DNA of 64,000 nt from positions 26,121 through 90,120 of the forward strand of contig NZ_JASFDV010000019.1 in NCBI RefSeq assembly GCF_030766825.1, given 5' to 3'. Of the stretch, positions 43,682-52,010 are shown in pieces. Below the pieces are notes generated by a model. It searched no databases. It worked only from the letters and a program-made list of their open reading frames with translations, and was not told the DNA's origin. Position numbers and translations under genes: made by a program. Source of the stretch: Nocardiopsis sp. CC223A. Lineage in GTDB: Bacteria > Actinomycetota > Actinomycetes > Streptosporangiales > Streptosporangiaceae. Positions within the stretch are counted from its first letter, which is position 1; every line of letters starts with the position of its first letter.

Positions 43682-46078
43682 TCAGTCGCGGGGAGGCGGG
43701 GAGGGGTCGTCCTCTTCCTCCTCGGCCTCCTCCTCGGCCTCGCGCTCGGCCTCCTCCTCCGCTTCGCGGGCGGCCTCCCGGGCCGCCTCGCGCGCGGTGC
43801 AGACCTCGGCGGCGGGGGCGGAGGCGCCGTCCACGGCGATGACGGTGAAGCAGTACTCCATCACCGTGTCCTCGGTGAGGATCTGCGCGGACACCACCCC
43901 GGGGCCGGTGCGGGCCAGGGTCTCGGGGTCGTGGCCGCGGGGGCCGCCGAGGACGAAGAAGGACGCGGTGCCGCCGCTGTTGTCGGTCCAGGTGAGCATG
44001 ATGTTGCCGAGGTTGTCCTGGAGGGCGACCGCGGAGGGGGCGGCCACCTCCGGCGGGGCGCTGGGGGAGACGACCTCGTCGGCGGGCTCCTCGGACGGCT
44101 GCGGCTCGGCGGTCGGCTCCGCGGCGGCGGCCGTCTCCGCCACGGGCTGCGGTGCCGCGGACGCGAACACGCTGGAGACGGCGGTGACCAGGAGGATGCC
44201 GCAGACCGAGACGGCGATGTGCAGGTGGCGGCGCCACCGGGCGGGGCCGCCGTCGAAGGCGGCGGGGGGCCGGCCGCCGGCGTCCTCCTCCTGTTCGATC
44301 TCGTCCACGGGCAGGAAGGAGGCCTGGCCGTCGCCGGTCCAGCCCTCCAGCCGCGACCAGGCGCGCAGCGGGGAGATCTCCTCGCCGCGCAGTTTGGCCA
44401 TCATGATCTCGGCGGTCCCGCCGGCGTCGACCGCGGGCAGCCTGCTCCCCTCCAGCCCGGTCGGCGCGGCCGGGGGGAACCCGCCGGTGCCGTGCGGCCG
44501 GAACGGCGGAGCAGCCGGTGCGCCGGGGCCCGCGGGGTCCCAGGCCGTCGCGGCGGGGTGCGCCCCGGAGGGTGCCGAGGCGGGTGTGTCCCATGCGGCC
44601 GCGGCGGGGTGCGCCCCGGAGGGTGCCGTGGGTGCGGCGGTGCCGTGATCGGGCTGCGCGGTGTGGGGGACGCCAGGGCCGCCCGGCGGTCGTCCTCCTG
44701 TGGGCAGCCCGTGGGCGGGGTGTGCGCCGGGTGGTGCCGGGGCCGGTGGGTTGTCTGGTGCGGGTGGTGCTGTCGGGGCCCCGGTGCCGGGCAGGGCGGA
44801 GGGGGCCTCGGGGTGCCATGTGGCCGCCGCGGGGTGCGCCCCGGAGGGCGGAGTGTGCCCGGGCTGCGCACCCGAGGGCGCCCTGCCGGGGGTGCCCTCG
44901 GGCATGGGCGCCGCGGGTACGGCGGTGCCGGGACCCGCGGCGGGCGGTGCCCCCGGCGTCCAGGCTGCGCCGGGCGGGTGAGCGGGCTGCGCGCCGGAGG
45001 GCGCCGAGGCGGGTGTGTCCCATGCGGCCGCTGCGGGCTGCGCCCCCGAGGGCGCCGCAGGAGCGGCGGGCGGCTGCGGCCCGGGGGGTGTTCTGACCGG
45101 AGCCGGTGCGGGGTCAGGGGTTTCCGGGAACCACGAGGCGGCCGTGGGGTATGCGCCGGAGGGTGCTGCTCCGGGGGCTCCCGGCACGGGCGGCTGTGCG
45201 GTGGGGGGCGTGCCGGGGTGCCGCGCGGCCGCCGCGGGCTGTGCCCCGGAGGGCGCGCGTGTCGCCGCGGAGGGCTGGGGCCCGGAGGCGGTACGGGGGG
45301 AACGGGCCTGCTCGAAGGCGTTGGCGAAGGCCGCCGCGCTCGGGTACCGCTCACCGGGGTCCTTGGCCAAGGCGCGGGTGAGCACCCCGCGCAGCTTGCG
45401 GGACACGTCGTCGCGGGGGACCGGCCGCACCTCCTGGGTGAGCGCCCGCTCCGCGTACGTGCGCGGGTCGAACCCGCCCTCCGCGAACGGCGGCCGCCCC
45501 ACCAGCAACGTCCACACCGTGGACGCCAGCTGGTACACGTCCGACGCCGGGGTGCGCGGTTCGCCGCGCAGCGCCTCCGGCGCGGCGTGCAGGAACGACT
45601 CCGACCGCGGGTCGGGCGGCGGCAGGGCCTCCCCCGGCCGGTGCACCGCACCGAACCCCGTCAGCACCGGGGTGCGCCCGGCGCGCAGCACGTTCCCCGG
45701 GCACACGTCCCCGTGCAGCAGCCCCCGCCGGTGCATCGCCTCCAGCGCCTCCGCGATGCGGCGCGCGACCGCCGCCGCCTCCTGCACCGGCGCCGGCCCC
45801 TTGTTCGCCAGCAGCTCCGCGAACGACCCGTCCGGGTAGAACGGCAGCGCCACGAACACGTTCCCGTCCGCGGTGTTCCCCGCGTCCAGCAGCGGCACCA
45901 CGCCGGGCACGCCGCTGAGGTCGCGCAACCGTTCGAGTTCGGTCCGACCCCGGTTCGACGGCATCACCTTGAGCACGACGTCGGCACCGCTGGTGGACCG
46001 GGTCGCGCGCACGATGCGGGCTCGACGCCCCTGCGTCAGCGGGACCGGCGTCTCGTACCCGGGCGCCCATGAGGACAT
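43682..46078 (-). CDS. Pseudokinase-linker-TM-Fn3 protein of the ESX locus
   Basis: A 798-residue membrane protein. Residues about 8-265 fit a Ser/Thr kinase fold: Lys37 (VVLKVMP), LLHGDVCPGNVL at 121-132, AAPEAL and SDVYQLASTVWTLLVGRPPF. But the Gly-rich loop is absent, HRD reads HGD and DFG reads GFG (LTGFG at 139-143), so the metal Asp is lost and it is probably a pseudokinase. A Pro/Ala/Gly linker (about 270-560) repeats APSGA(Q/H)PAAA motifs. One membrane helix (about 620-638), an Fn3-like domain (about 683-760) and a Glu/Ala/Arg-rich tail follow. It is last in the Esx operon and may regulate or scaffold secretion (inference). Confidence 0.85.
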   Translation of the reverse strand: MSSWAPGYETPVPLTQGRRARIVRATRSTSGADVVLKVMPSNRGRTELERLRDLSGVPGVVPLLDAGNTADGNVFVALPFYPDGSFAELLANKGPAPVQEAAAVARRIAEALEAMHRRGLLHGDVCPGNVLRAGRTPVLTGFGAVHRPGEALPPPDPRSESFLHAAPEALRGEPRTPASDVYQLASTVWTLLVGRPPFAEGGFDPRTYAERALTQEVRPVPRDDVSRKLRGVLTRALAKDPGERYPSAAAFANAFEQARSPRTASGPQPSAATRAPSGAQPAAAARHPGTPPTAQPPVPGAPGAAPSGAYPTAASWFPETPDPAPAPVRTPPGPQPPAAPAAPSGAQPAAAAWDTPASAPSGAQPAHPPGAAWTPGAPPAAGPGTAVPAAPMPEGTPGRAPSGAQPGHTPPSGAHPAAATWHPEAPSALPGTGAPTAPPAPDNPPAPAPPGAHPAHGLPTGGRPPGGPGVPHTAQPDHGTAAPTAPSGAHPAAAAWDTPASAPSGAHPAATAWDPAGPGAPAAPPFRPHGTGGFPPAAPTGLEGSRLPAVDAGGTAEIMMAKLRGEEISPLRAWSRLEGWTGDGQASFLPVDEIEQEEDAGGRPPAAFDGGPARWRRHLHIAVSVCGILLVTAVSSVFASAAPQPVAETAAAAEPTAEPQPSEEPADEVVSPSAPPEVAAPSAVALQDNLGNIMLTWTDNSGGTASFFVLGGPRGHDPETLARTGPGVVSAQILTEDTVMEYCFTVIAVDGASAPAAEVCTAREAAREAAREAEEEAEREAEEEAEEEEDDPSPPPRD

Positions 46079-46115
46079 GAGAGGAAGGACCCCCTAGGTG
46101 TGGGTGGGCGGCGGG

Positions 46116-46427
46116 TCAGGGCCGCGCGGACGTCTCCTGGGCGTTCACGCCCCACCCGCGTTCGCTGTTGACCTCCTGCTGTCTGCCGAAGGCCCCCACC
46201 AGGGCGATGACACCGCAGATCAGCGCGACGAGGATCAGTCCGCCGATCACCGCGGGCCACACCTGCTGGCGCCGCCGCCAGTAGCGGCTGGACCCGTACA
46301 GAAGTGCCGACCGCAGTTGGCGGTGGCGCAGCGCGTCCGCCTGGAGTACGTACTTCTCCTCGTCGGGCGTGTAGTGGAACGCCTCGGGGAGCTGCGGTTC
46401 CGGGTCGGCCGGGGGTGGGGTGGACAT
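46116..46427 (-). CDS. Small single-pass membrane protein of the ESX operon
   Basis: A 103-residue protein: Pro-rich N-terminus, a basic amphipathic part (ADALRHRQLRSALLYGSSRY, then WRRRQQ), one membrane helix (about 58-82) and a short outer tail. No family recognised. It lies between the second Esx-like gene (14-bp gap) and the pseudokinase gene, so probably belongs to the same operon and the secretion machine. Confidence 0.8.
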   Translation of the reverse strand: MSTPPPADPEPQLPEAFHYTPDEEKYVLQADALRHRQLRSALLYGSSRYWRRRQQVWPAVIGGLILVALICGVIALVGAFGRQQEVNSERGWGVNAQETSARP

Positions 46428-46441
46428 CGTCGCCGAGCCTA

Positions 46442-46738
46442 CTAGAACAGACCGTCCAGGTATCGGGTGAGCTTGCTGTAGTTGTCCGCGGTGTCACCGG
46501 TGGCCGCGATCAGCGTCGCGAACGCCGAGTTCACCTCGGAGAAGTGCGTGTCGAACTCCTGCGCCTTGCTCTGGAACTGCGAGCTGCCCGACCCCTCCCA
46601 CTTGCTCACGGTGGACTCGGACTGCTCGTGGATCTGGCTCATGATCGCGGTGAACCGGCCCAGGTGCGCCTGCTGGTCCTCGGCCAGGCCCTGGATGCCG
46701 GCGACGTCGCCGTAGACGTCGAAGTTGGAGGCTCCCAT
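46442..46738 (-). CDS. WXG100 (Esx) secreted protein
   Basis: A 98-residue ESAT-6/CFP-10-type helical hairpin with the WxG turn (VSKWEGSGSSQF) at mid-length and heptad-like helices on both sides. Such proteins are dimeric substrates of type VII secretion. It follows the related gene at 46775-47110 with a 36-bp gap; the two probably form the heterodimer exported by EccC. Confidence 0.93.
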   Translation of the reverse strand: MGASNFDVYGDVAGIQGLAEDQQAHLGRFTAIMSQIHEQSESTVSKWEGSGSSQFQSKAQEFDTHFSEVNSAFATLIAATGDTADNYSKLTRYLDGLF

Positions 46739-46774
46739 GGGGTACGCCCTTTCTCGATAAAGAGGGAACTGGGG

Positions 46775-47110
46775 TCAGGCGTTGATCGGCCGGGAAAGTC
46801 CGCCGAGGTCGCCGACGGACTGTCCGAGGACGTCACTGGATTCCTGGTCGGTGAGGTTGAACTGGCCCTGTCCCTCGTTCAGCTTGATGCCGTTCTGGCC
46901 GCACCAGGTCATGAGCTCTTCGAAGCGCTCGGAGAGGGCCTGCTTGGCGTCGTTGAAGTCCTTGAGGGCCTGGCCCTGGAGGACGTTGGCGTCCTGGCTC
47001 ATGTCGTCGATGAGCTGGCCCATCTGGGACCGGAGATTGTCGGATTCCTGTCCGAGCTGTTCTCCGCCGCTGGCGAGCGCATCGTGATTCTCAATACCGA
47101 CGTGTGACAT
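46775..47110 (-). CDS. Esx-like protein without the WxG motif
   Basis: A 111-residue helical protein in the Esx position of the operon. The turn where WxG is expected reads LQG (DANVLQGQALKDF near residue 44), while WCGQNG occurs later near residue 69. The C-terminal part is longer than usual and could carry the export signal. ATG at 47110; a promoter with TTGACC lies about 105 bp upstream. Probably the partner of the WXG100 protein downstream. Confidence 0.82.
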   Translation of the reverse strand: MSHVGIENHDALASGGEQLGQESDNLRSQMGQLIDDMSQDANVLQGQALKDFNDAKQALSERFEELMTWCGQNGIKLNEGQGQFNLTDQESSDVLGQSVGDLGGLSRPINA

Positions 47111-47191
47111 CGTGACCTTTCCGGTTGTTCGGGGGCGGGGGTTCCTCCGGGTGGTTTTTCGGCCACCGCGAGAAAGGAGGGGACGATACGG

Positions 47192-47221
47192 ACGATAGTA
47201 AAGTCCGTGCCTGAGGGTCAA
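47192..47221 (-). promoter_or_regulatory. Promoter of the Esx operon
   Basis: On the minus strand TTGACC (47221-47216) is followed after 18 nt by TATCGT (47197-47192); TACTAT at 47200-47195 gives an alternative 15-nt spacing. It would leave a leader of about 75 nt before the first Esx-like gene. The -35 matches five of six consensus bases. Confidence 0.55.
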
Positions 47222-47245
47222 CGCGGGGTTGCCGTCCGAAATGTC

Positions 47246-48370
47246 TCATGCGTCAGGGCTTTCCGCGGGGATCGGGGTGCGCACCCAGCGCACGGCCAAC
47301 GGCCACCCGTCCATGGACGCGTCGTGGAACCGGGGGAACAGCTCCTCGGTCCCGGCGACCTTCCCGTCCTCGTCCAGGTCGACCCGGAACCAGGCCGCGG
47401 GTGTCTGCACCAGGACGGCGTCGCGTTCGGCGGGCAGCGCGTACTGCTCGACGGGTCCGTCGGCGTCCTCCAGGATCCGGGCGGCGGTGTGCCCCTGCCC
47501 GTCGACGGACACCAGGTAGGCGCCCGGCATGGGTTCGCCGCCGGTGGCGGCGGACCGCAGCAGGGCGGTCCCCGCACCCCAGACGGGTGCGCCGTCGAAG
47601 CTCTGCCACGGGGTGCCGTCGATGGTCAGGGTGGCGTTGACGACGCTGCCGGCGGTCTCGCGCACCACGAGGCTGCCGCTGCCGCTGACGTTGACGGTCT
47701 GCACGCTGTCACGGATGTGCAGGGCCCCGTCCGGGGTGAGCGACCAGTCGCTGGGCCGCCGGTTCTCGCCCAGCGGCAGGCTGCCCTCCTGGTTGGGGGT
47801 GCCCGTGGGGGCGTCCAGGGGCACCGACAGGACACGCGGCGGGTTGGCGTCGGCCGGGTTGTCCGACACGAACCACAGGCGGTCGCCGTGTACGGCCGGT
47901 GCGGACAGCACCTCCCCCGCGGGCGGGGTGATGCTCTCCACCGGCAGGTAGAAGAAAGCGGAGGGCTCCTCCCCCTCGGTGGGCTCCGCGGTGGGCGGTG
48001 TCTCCTCGGCGTCGGTGAGGACGGCGACGTGGACGGCGTTGGGCTCGCGGGTGGCGTACACGTAGTACGTCCAGTCCTCGGAGAAGCGCGCGTGCACCGG
48101 CGGTGCGGCGGCCATGGGGTCGACGGAACCGTCGGGCAGGTCGAACCTGTTCAGGGGCTGTCCCGTCTCGGCGTCGTGGAACACCAGGGCCTGGTCCGCC
48201 TCGGGGTCGCCGCCCCCGTAGCCGCGGTGCACGAGCGCGAGGCCGACGGGACCCTCCTCGGCGAGGTCCTCGACGGTCTCGGGGGCGTCCTCACCGGGTT
48301 CGTCCGCCGCGGTGCCGGTGCAGGCGGTGAGCGCGAGCAGGCACACGGTCAGAGCCAGAGTGCGCCGCAT
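47246..48370 (-). CDS. Lipoprotein with beta-propeller-like repeats
   Basis: A 374-residue secreted lipoprotein: signal peptide with lipobox LTAC (Cys at 17), an acidic linker and a domain built of beta strands reminiscent of propeller blades (LVFHDAETGQPLNRFDLPDG, GDRLWFVSDNPADANPPRVL, AYLVSVDGQGHTAARIL). No enzymatic motif seen. It lies just upstream of the Esx operon on the same strand and resembles the decayed genes at 50447-51666, so it probably belongs to the secretion locus. Confidence 0.82.
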   Translation of the reverse strand: MRRTLALTVCLLALTACTGTAADEPGEDAPETVEDLAEEGPVGLALVHRGYGGGDPEADQALVFHDAETGQPLNRFDLPDGSVDPMAAAPPVHARFSEDWTYYVYATREPNAVHVAVLTDAEETPPTAEPTEGEEPSAFFYLPVESITPPAGEVLSAPAVHGDRLWFVSDNPADANPPRVLSVPLDAPTGTPNQEGSLPLGENRRPSDWSLTPDGALHIRDSVQTVNVSGSGSLVVRETAGSVVNATLTIDGTPWQSFDGAPVWGAGTALLRSAATGGEPMPGAYLVSVDGQGHTAARILEDADGPVEQYALPAERDAVLVQTPAAWFRVDLDEDGKVAGTEELFPRFHDASMDGWPLAVRWVRTPIPAESPDA

Positions 48371-48704
48371 GGGGGACTGCCTTTCGGGGGAGCGGTTCCG
48401 GGTTCCGTGGGGGGTGTGCGGGGAGTGTGATGCCCATAGGAAGATTACGGTTCATCCTGTGACAGAACGTCCACCGGGGCGCACGGGACGGAACGCGGTA
48501 CCCGTGCGCGCGAGGTGACGGGCCGCTTCCGACGCGTTCCCTGGCCGGTTCCGGCCACGCCGGTGCGCCCGGTAGCGCCCTGGTACCGGGGTTCCGGTGG
48601 GTCTCGCTATCGTCGTCCCGTTCGCCATCCAAGGGGCGATTCCCCGGTATCGGTGCTTTCGTCGCCTTATCGGTGCTGCTGGTCCGAGGTGATGGGAGAT
48701 CGGG
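48371..48704. other. 334-bp divergent spacer
   Basis: Between the propeller lipoprotein (-) and the small membrane protein pair (+). It should hold both promoters; an AT-richer patch lies at about 48430-48460. I could not assign motifs, and no gene is supported. Confidence 0.4.
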
Positions 48705-48977
48705 GTGCGGGAGCAGTGGTCCGCCGACGCGGAGGGCATCGGTGAACTCCTCGCCCGGATCCCCTGGGCCGCCCACCCCCGAGCCTGGGCGGCCCTGCTG
48801 CTGCCGCTGGTGCCGTGGACGGTGGCCGCCGCGGTCGGGGTCCCCTGGTCCGTGGCCCGGTACGGGCGGATCGTGGACTCCGAACCCTGGCTGCACGCGC
48901 CTGTCACCGAACTCGTACCTCCTGTCCTGCTGTGGTCGGGAGCCACCGCCCTGGTCGCGTCCTTCGCCCTCGGATGA
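48705..48977 (+). CDS. Small membrane protein, unknown function
   Basis: A 90-residue protein with two predicted membrane helices (about 28-50 and 70-89) separated by a short loop. GTG at 48705 has GGGAG upstream. It is followed by a similar small membrane protein. No family recognised. Confidence 0.7.
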   Translation: MREQWSADAEGIGELLARIPWAAHPRAWAALLLPLVPWTVAAAVGVPWSVARYGRIVDSEPWLHAPVTELVPPVLLWSGATALVASFALG

Positions 48978-49007
48978 GGTGCGGCGGTCCACGTGATCGC
49001 CTAGGCC

Positions 49008-49274
49008 GTGCGTGGTCGGTCACCTGGCCTCTTCGCCGCGCTGGGACGGTCAGCCGTGCGGTTGCCCTGGACCCTGGCGGGTCTGACGGCCGTCGGCGGT
49101 GTCCTGTGCGGCCTGGCGGCGGTGGCACACGCCCTGATCGAGAGCGAGCGCGGTGCCGGGTTCGTCGGCTGGCCGCTGGGCGCGGTGGCGATGGTGCTCC
49201 TCACTCCGATGTGGCTGTCGCTGGTGGGCCCGCTCGCCGGTGAGCGGCCGTGGTCGTTATTTGATGAAAAATAA
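49008..49274 (+). CDS. Small membrane protein at the edge of the low-GC island
   Basis: An 88-residue protein with two membrane helices and a short cytoplasmic tail. GTG at 49008 has a weak ribosome-binding site; GTG at 49056 (GGGACGG upstream) is an alternative. Its last six codons (SLFDEK) switch abruptly to AT-rich codons, so the original C-terminus may have been replaced when the low-GC island joined here. It overlaps the next gene by 11 bp. Confidence 0.62.
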   Translation: MRGRSPGLFAALGRSAVRLPWTLAGLTAVGGVLCGLAAVAHALIESERGAGFVGWPLGAVAMVLLTPMWLSLVGPLAGERPWSLFDEK

Positions 49275-49779
49275 TTGTCTCTTTATTGGATTGTCCGTCT
49301 CCCTCTTTATGGTGGTTGGATGCTCGATTGATGTCGAATCCGAAGTGGAATCCGATCCGACTCCATGGCATGAATGGCATGATTCCGAATGGGTGACCAG
49401 AACCGCGAGGATTGCGGTTCTGGATCGGATGGTGCGGGAGCACGGCTCGGAAGAGACCTTGTCTGAGGCCGACGAAGATGGAATTGATGTCTTGGTGGAT
49501 AATGGGATTCTTGTTCCGACGGAGGAGGGGTTCCAAGTTGAGCAGAACCCAGAGGACGGTTGGGCTCCCTGGGATGAATTCGCGTACGACCTAAACCCGA
49601 TCGATGATACTCTCGACCACGTCCTGCGGGATAATATCGTGACCTGGTGCGAGGGTGGAGTCACGGGAGAAGATTTCGTTAATTCTTATAAGGACCGTTT
49701 TGTGGGCGAGCTTGATTCACAGGAGGATTATCGCGAGAGTATTGCCGACTACGTAGACTGCGGGGATGGGTATCTGTGA
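49264..49779 (+). CDS. Lipoprotein 1 of the ESX island (AT-rich)
   Basis: A 171-residue lipoprotein with a lipobox ending in VVGC (Cys at 20) and an acidic mature part. It shares with the lipoproteins at 49820 and 54879 an EWVxRT start, a VTWC motif and a YVDCG end, with two conserved Cys that may form a disulfide. It is clearly the most AT-rich gene of the window, a sign of transfer. As a divergent relative of a lipoprotein coupled to a putative secreted effector, it may be an orphan immunity-like protein (inference). Confidence 0.8.
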   Translation: MKNNCLFIGLSVSLFMVVGCSIDVESEVESDPTPWHEWHDSEWVTRTARIAVLDRMVREHGSEETLSEADEDGIDVLVDNGILVPTEEGFQVEQNPEDGWAPWDEFAYDLNPIDDTLDHVLRDNIVTWCEGGVTGEDFVNSYKDRFVGELDSQEDYRESIADYVDCGDGYL

Positions 49780-49819
49780 GCTTCGCGCTCCTGACGTGTT
49801 CTCGGGAGTGACCGGAAAC

Positions 49820-50341
49820 ATGGGTGTGTCCCGTCTGGCAGTGGTCGTGTGCGTGCTTTTATTCATCGGTGCGTGTGCTCCCGAGGAAACCGAGGGCGTT
49901 GACCCGAGCGTTCCGGGTCCGAATGCAGAGTGGGTGCGCAGGACCGTGCAGACGTTCACGTTGGAGCGCATGTTCGCCGAGCAGGACGCGGATGTGCTCG
50001 TCGCCAATGCCGGGGATGATGCGCGGGATGTGTTGGTGGACGCCTGGATCCTGGTCGAGGACGGTGAGGAATGGCGGGTGGAAACAGACCCGGGCGAGTG
50101 GTCCCCCGACCTGAGCGAGGGACTCGGCGGGCCCGGACCTCTGATCACCCAGGTGTACGACGGCCTCTACCACTTCATGCGGACCAACACGGTGACCTGG
50201 TGCGGTTCCGAGGTCTCCGGAATCGACTTCGTCTCCGCCTACCCCGGTAGGGACGGCGAGTCCTTCGAGACCCTGGAGGAGTACGAGGAGGACATCGCCG
50301 AGTACGTGGACTGCGGGAGCGGGCGGGCCGACGGCTCCTGA
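49820..50341 (+). CDS. Lipoprotein 2 of the ESX island
   Basis: A 173-residue lipoprotein; lipobox FIGAC. Its mature part is close to that of the lipoprotein at 54879-55433 (shared blocks LERMFAEQDADVL, NAGD, ARDVLVDA, VTWC and EDIAEYVDCG), and the last 84 bp are almost identical in DNA. ATG at 49820 is preferred over the frame's earlier ATG because the signal peptide begins there. It has no substrate gene upstream, so if the family is immunity-like this copy is an orphan. Confidence 0.83.
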   Translation: MGVSRLAVVVCVLLFIGACAPEETEGVDPSVPGPNAEWVRRTVQTFTLERMFAEQDADVLVANAGDDARDVLVDAWILVEDGEEWRVETDPGEWSPDLSEGLGGPGPLITQVYDGLYHFMRTNTVTWCGSEVSGIDFVSAYPGRDGESFETLEEYEEDIAEYVDCGSGRADGS

Positions 50342-50353
50342 GGGCCCCGTGGA

Positions 50354-50385
50354 CGCGCGGGGAGGGCGGGTGCCCTCCCCGCGCG
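50354..50385. terminator. Terminator hairpin in the left repeat
   Basis: A perfect 14-bp stem with a GGGT loop, 12 bp after the lipoprotein 2 stop. The same hairpin is found at 55446-55477. Confidence 0.8.
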
Positions 50386-50389
50386 GGGG

Positions 50390-50446
50390 TCAGGCCGGGG
50401 GTTCGCTCCAGCCGACCTGGATCAGGTCCGGGCGCTGGCCGCGGCG
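50390..50446 (-). pseudogene. eccC 3'-end fragment
   Basis: This 57-bp piece matches the final 19 codons (including stop) of the intact eccC gene at 55482. It was left by the duplication that produced the direct repeat and has no other coding role. Confidence 0.85.
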
Positions 50447-50793
50447 ATCCGGAGTGCACCTCCTCCACCGAGACGGAGCTGCTCGCTCCCGGCCCCGGTA
50501 CGCCGCCCGCGGCCCTGGCCCTGGACCTCCGGGGACTGCCGCAGATCGCCGCGATCGACGCCGCCACCGGGCAGGTGGTGCTCCTGTCCTGTGCGGACAC
50601 CGCGTGCACTGAGGCCCGCCGGTCGGTGCTCGGGGACCAGGGAGCCCACCCCGGGCGGGTGGACATGGGCCTGGACGGGAGCGGACGCCTGCACGTGGTC
50701 TGGTACCGGCCCGGCGTCAGCGGGGAGGACACAGAGGCGGACGCCGGGACGGTCGAAGGAATCGTCTGCGCCAGGGAGGGCTGTATCTCCTGA
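50447..50793 (+). pseudogene. C-terminal fragment of a beta-propeller-like protein
   Basis: The plus frame up to the stop at 50791-50793 reads like real protein (LPQIAAIDAATGQVVLLSC, CADTACTEARRSV, VDMGLDGSGRLHVVWYRPGV) but begins directly at the repeat junction (50446/50447), with no start, signal peptide or ribosome-binding site. It appears to be the remnant of a secreted propeller protein cut off by rearrangement. Confidence 0.7.
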
Positions 50794-51046
50794 CCGGCGT
50801 GTCAGCCGATGTCGACGGCGTACGGACACGGTTTCGAGCAGGTCATCCCGATCCCCAGGGCCCGCGGATCAGGCTCTCCGACACCGCCGGGGCGCAGGCC
50901 AGGGTGAACGTCGCCGTCTCGGTCTCCACCAGGCCGACCGTTCCCAGCCTCTCCGGTTGCGCAGGTGCTGATCCGGGCCTCTCGGGCAGTGCGGTCAACG
51001 GACCCCCGTTCACCCGACCGACGTCGGCCCGCCCCTCTTCCCGGAG

Positions 51047-51666
51047 CTACTGCACGTCTTCGGCCTCCAAGTCGACGACGGTGTAGGTGCCACCTCCACT
51101 GCACTCGGCCAGGACCAGGTCATCGCCGCGAACCGCCACCGGTAGGGCGGAACAGCGGGCCAGGGGGACCACGGAAGTGATCTCCGCACCGGCCGCGGAC
51201 ACCCGGACGTACCCACCGCTGAAATCCAACAGCAGGCCGTCACCGGTTCCGAACAACCACACCGGGACGCTGTGCAGGAAGGCGATCCGGTGTTCCTCGC
51301 GCAGATCCAGGTGTCACTCGCCTGATCCGGTGGCGGGGTAGAAGGCTTGCAGGAGGCCGTTCTCCGCATAGAACCAGACACGGGCGCCGGTGGCGACGTT
51401 GTAGAGGGCGGCCGTGTCGGGCACGACGTACTCGCCGACTGACGGACGCGACCAACGCAGGCATCCGGTTTCACCCCCCAGGCCACCGGTCGGCCCCGGA
51501 CAGACATGGCAGGGGTTCCTTCGGGATGGTCTCCGACGTGGTCGGTGTGAATCCCGCCTGGGTCAGATAGGCCGCCATCGGGCTGGGCGTCGGTACCGCC
51601 TCGGGCATCACCGCGCACCCGGAAAAGGAGCAGCAAGGCGAGCAGGAGCGGAGGGCGATCTCGCAT
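51047..51666 (-). pseudogene. Decayed lipoprotein gene
   Basis: An N-terminal signal MRDRPPLLLALLLLF shifts frame at about 51621 into FSGCAVMPEAVPTPSP (a lipobox), shifts again in a G-run near 51477 into ETGCLRWSRPSVGEYVVPD, meets an in-frame TGA at 51314-51316 and then reads through plausible sequence (VWLFGTGDGLLLDFSGGYVR) to the end. The reconstructed protein of about 205 residues would be a lipoprotein with propeller-like blades, like that at 47246. Two frameshifts and a stop mean it is dead. Confidence 0.75.
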
Positions 51667-52010
51667 GGCCGACCATCTCTATCCGGGGGGCGTCGTTGTT
51701 CGGTGCTGAGGGTCCGGTCACATTCTCTGGTGGTCCTTTGTGTCGCGTCTACCCGGCCTCCCTGGAAGGAAGTGCCTTTCACCTGCGGAAACGCCACGAA
51801 TCCCTGTTCGGCAATGGCCGACACCGGACACTCCCAACGAAAGTCGAAGGGCTGCGGTGACGGATCGTGCCAGCTGCGGTTATCTTCGTGTTCGCCCTCT
51901 GCTCCGGGCTGTTCGGGCAAGGAGGCGAAGCGAGGGGTGAAGCAGGGGTCTTTCCCGGATCGTTCTTCTCCATGAGATTGTTCCTGTTGTCGATAAAAGG
52001 AGGTCCTGGA
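51667..52010. promoter_or_regulatory. Upstream region of the substrate cassette
   Basis: A 344-bp stretch between the decayed lipoprotein (-) and the small Esx/EspC-like gene (+). It contains scraps of open frame with no start or domain and an AT-richer end (51960-52000) leading into an exceptionally strong ribosome-binding site (AAAGGAGG). Probably carries the cassette promoter. Confidence 0.4.

Larger units (their letters stand above)
50258..50446. repeat. 189-bp direct repeat, left copy
   Basis: Nearly identical to 55350-55538 (5,092 bp apart). It contains the 3' end of lipoprotein 2, a hairpin, and 57 bp corresponding to the last codons and stop of eccC. It ends abruptly at 50446 where unrelated sequence begins. 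Confidence 0.92.
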
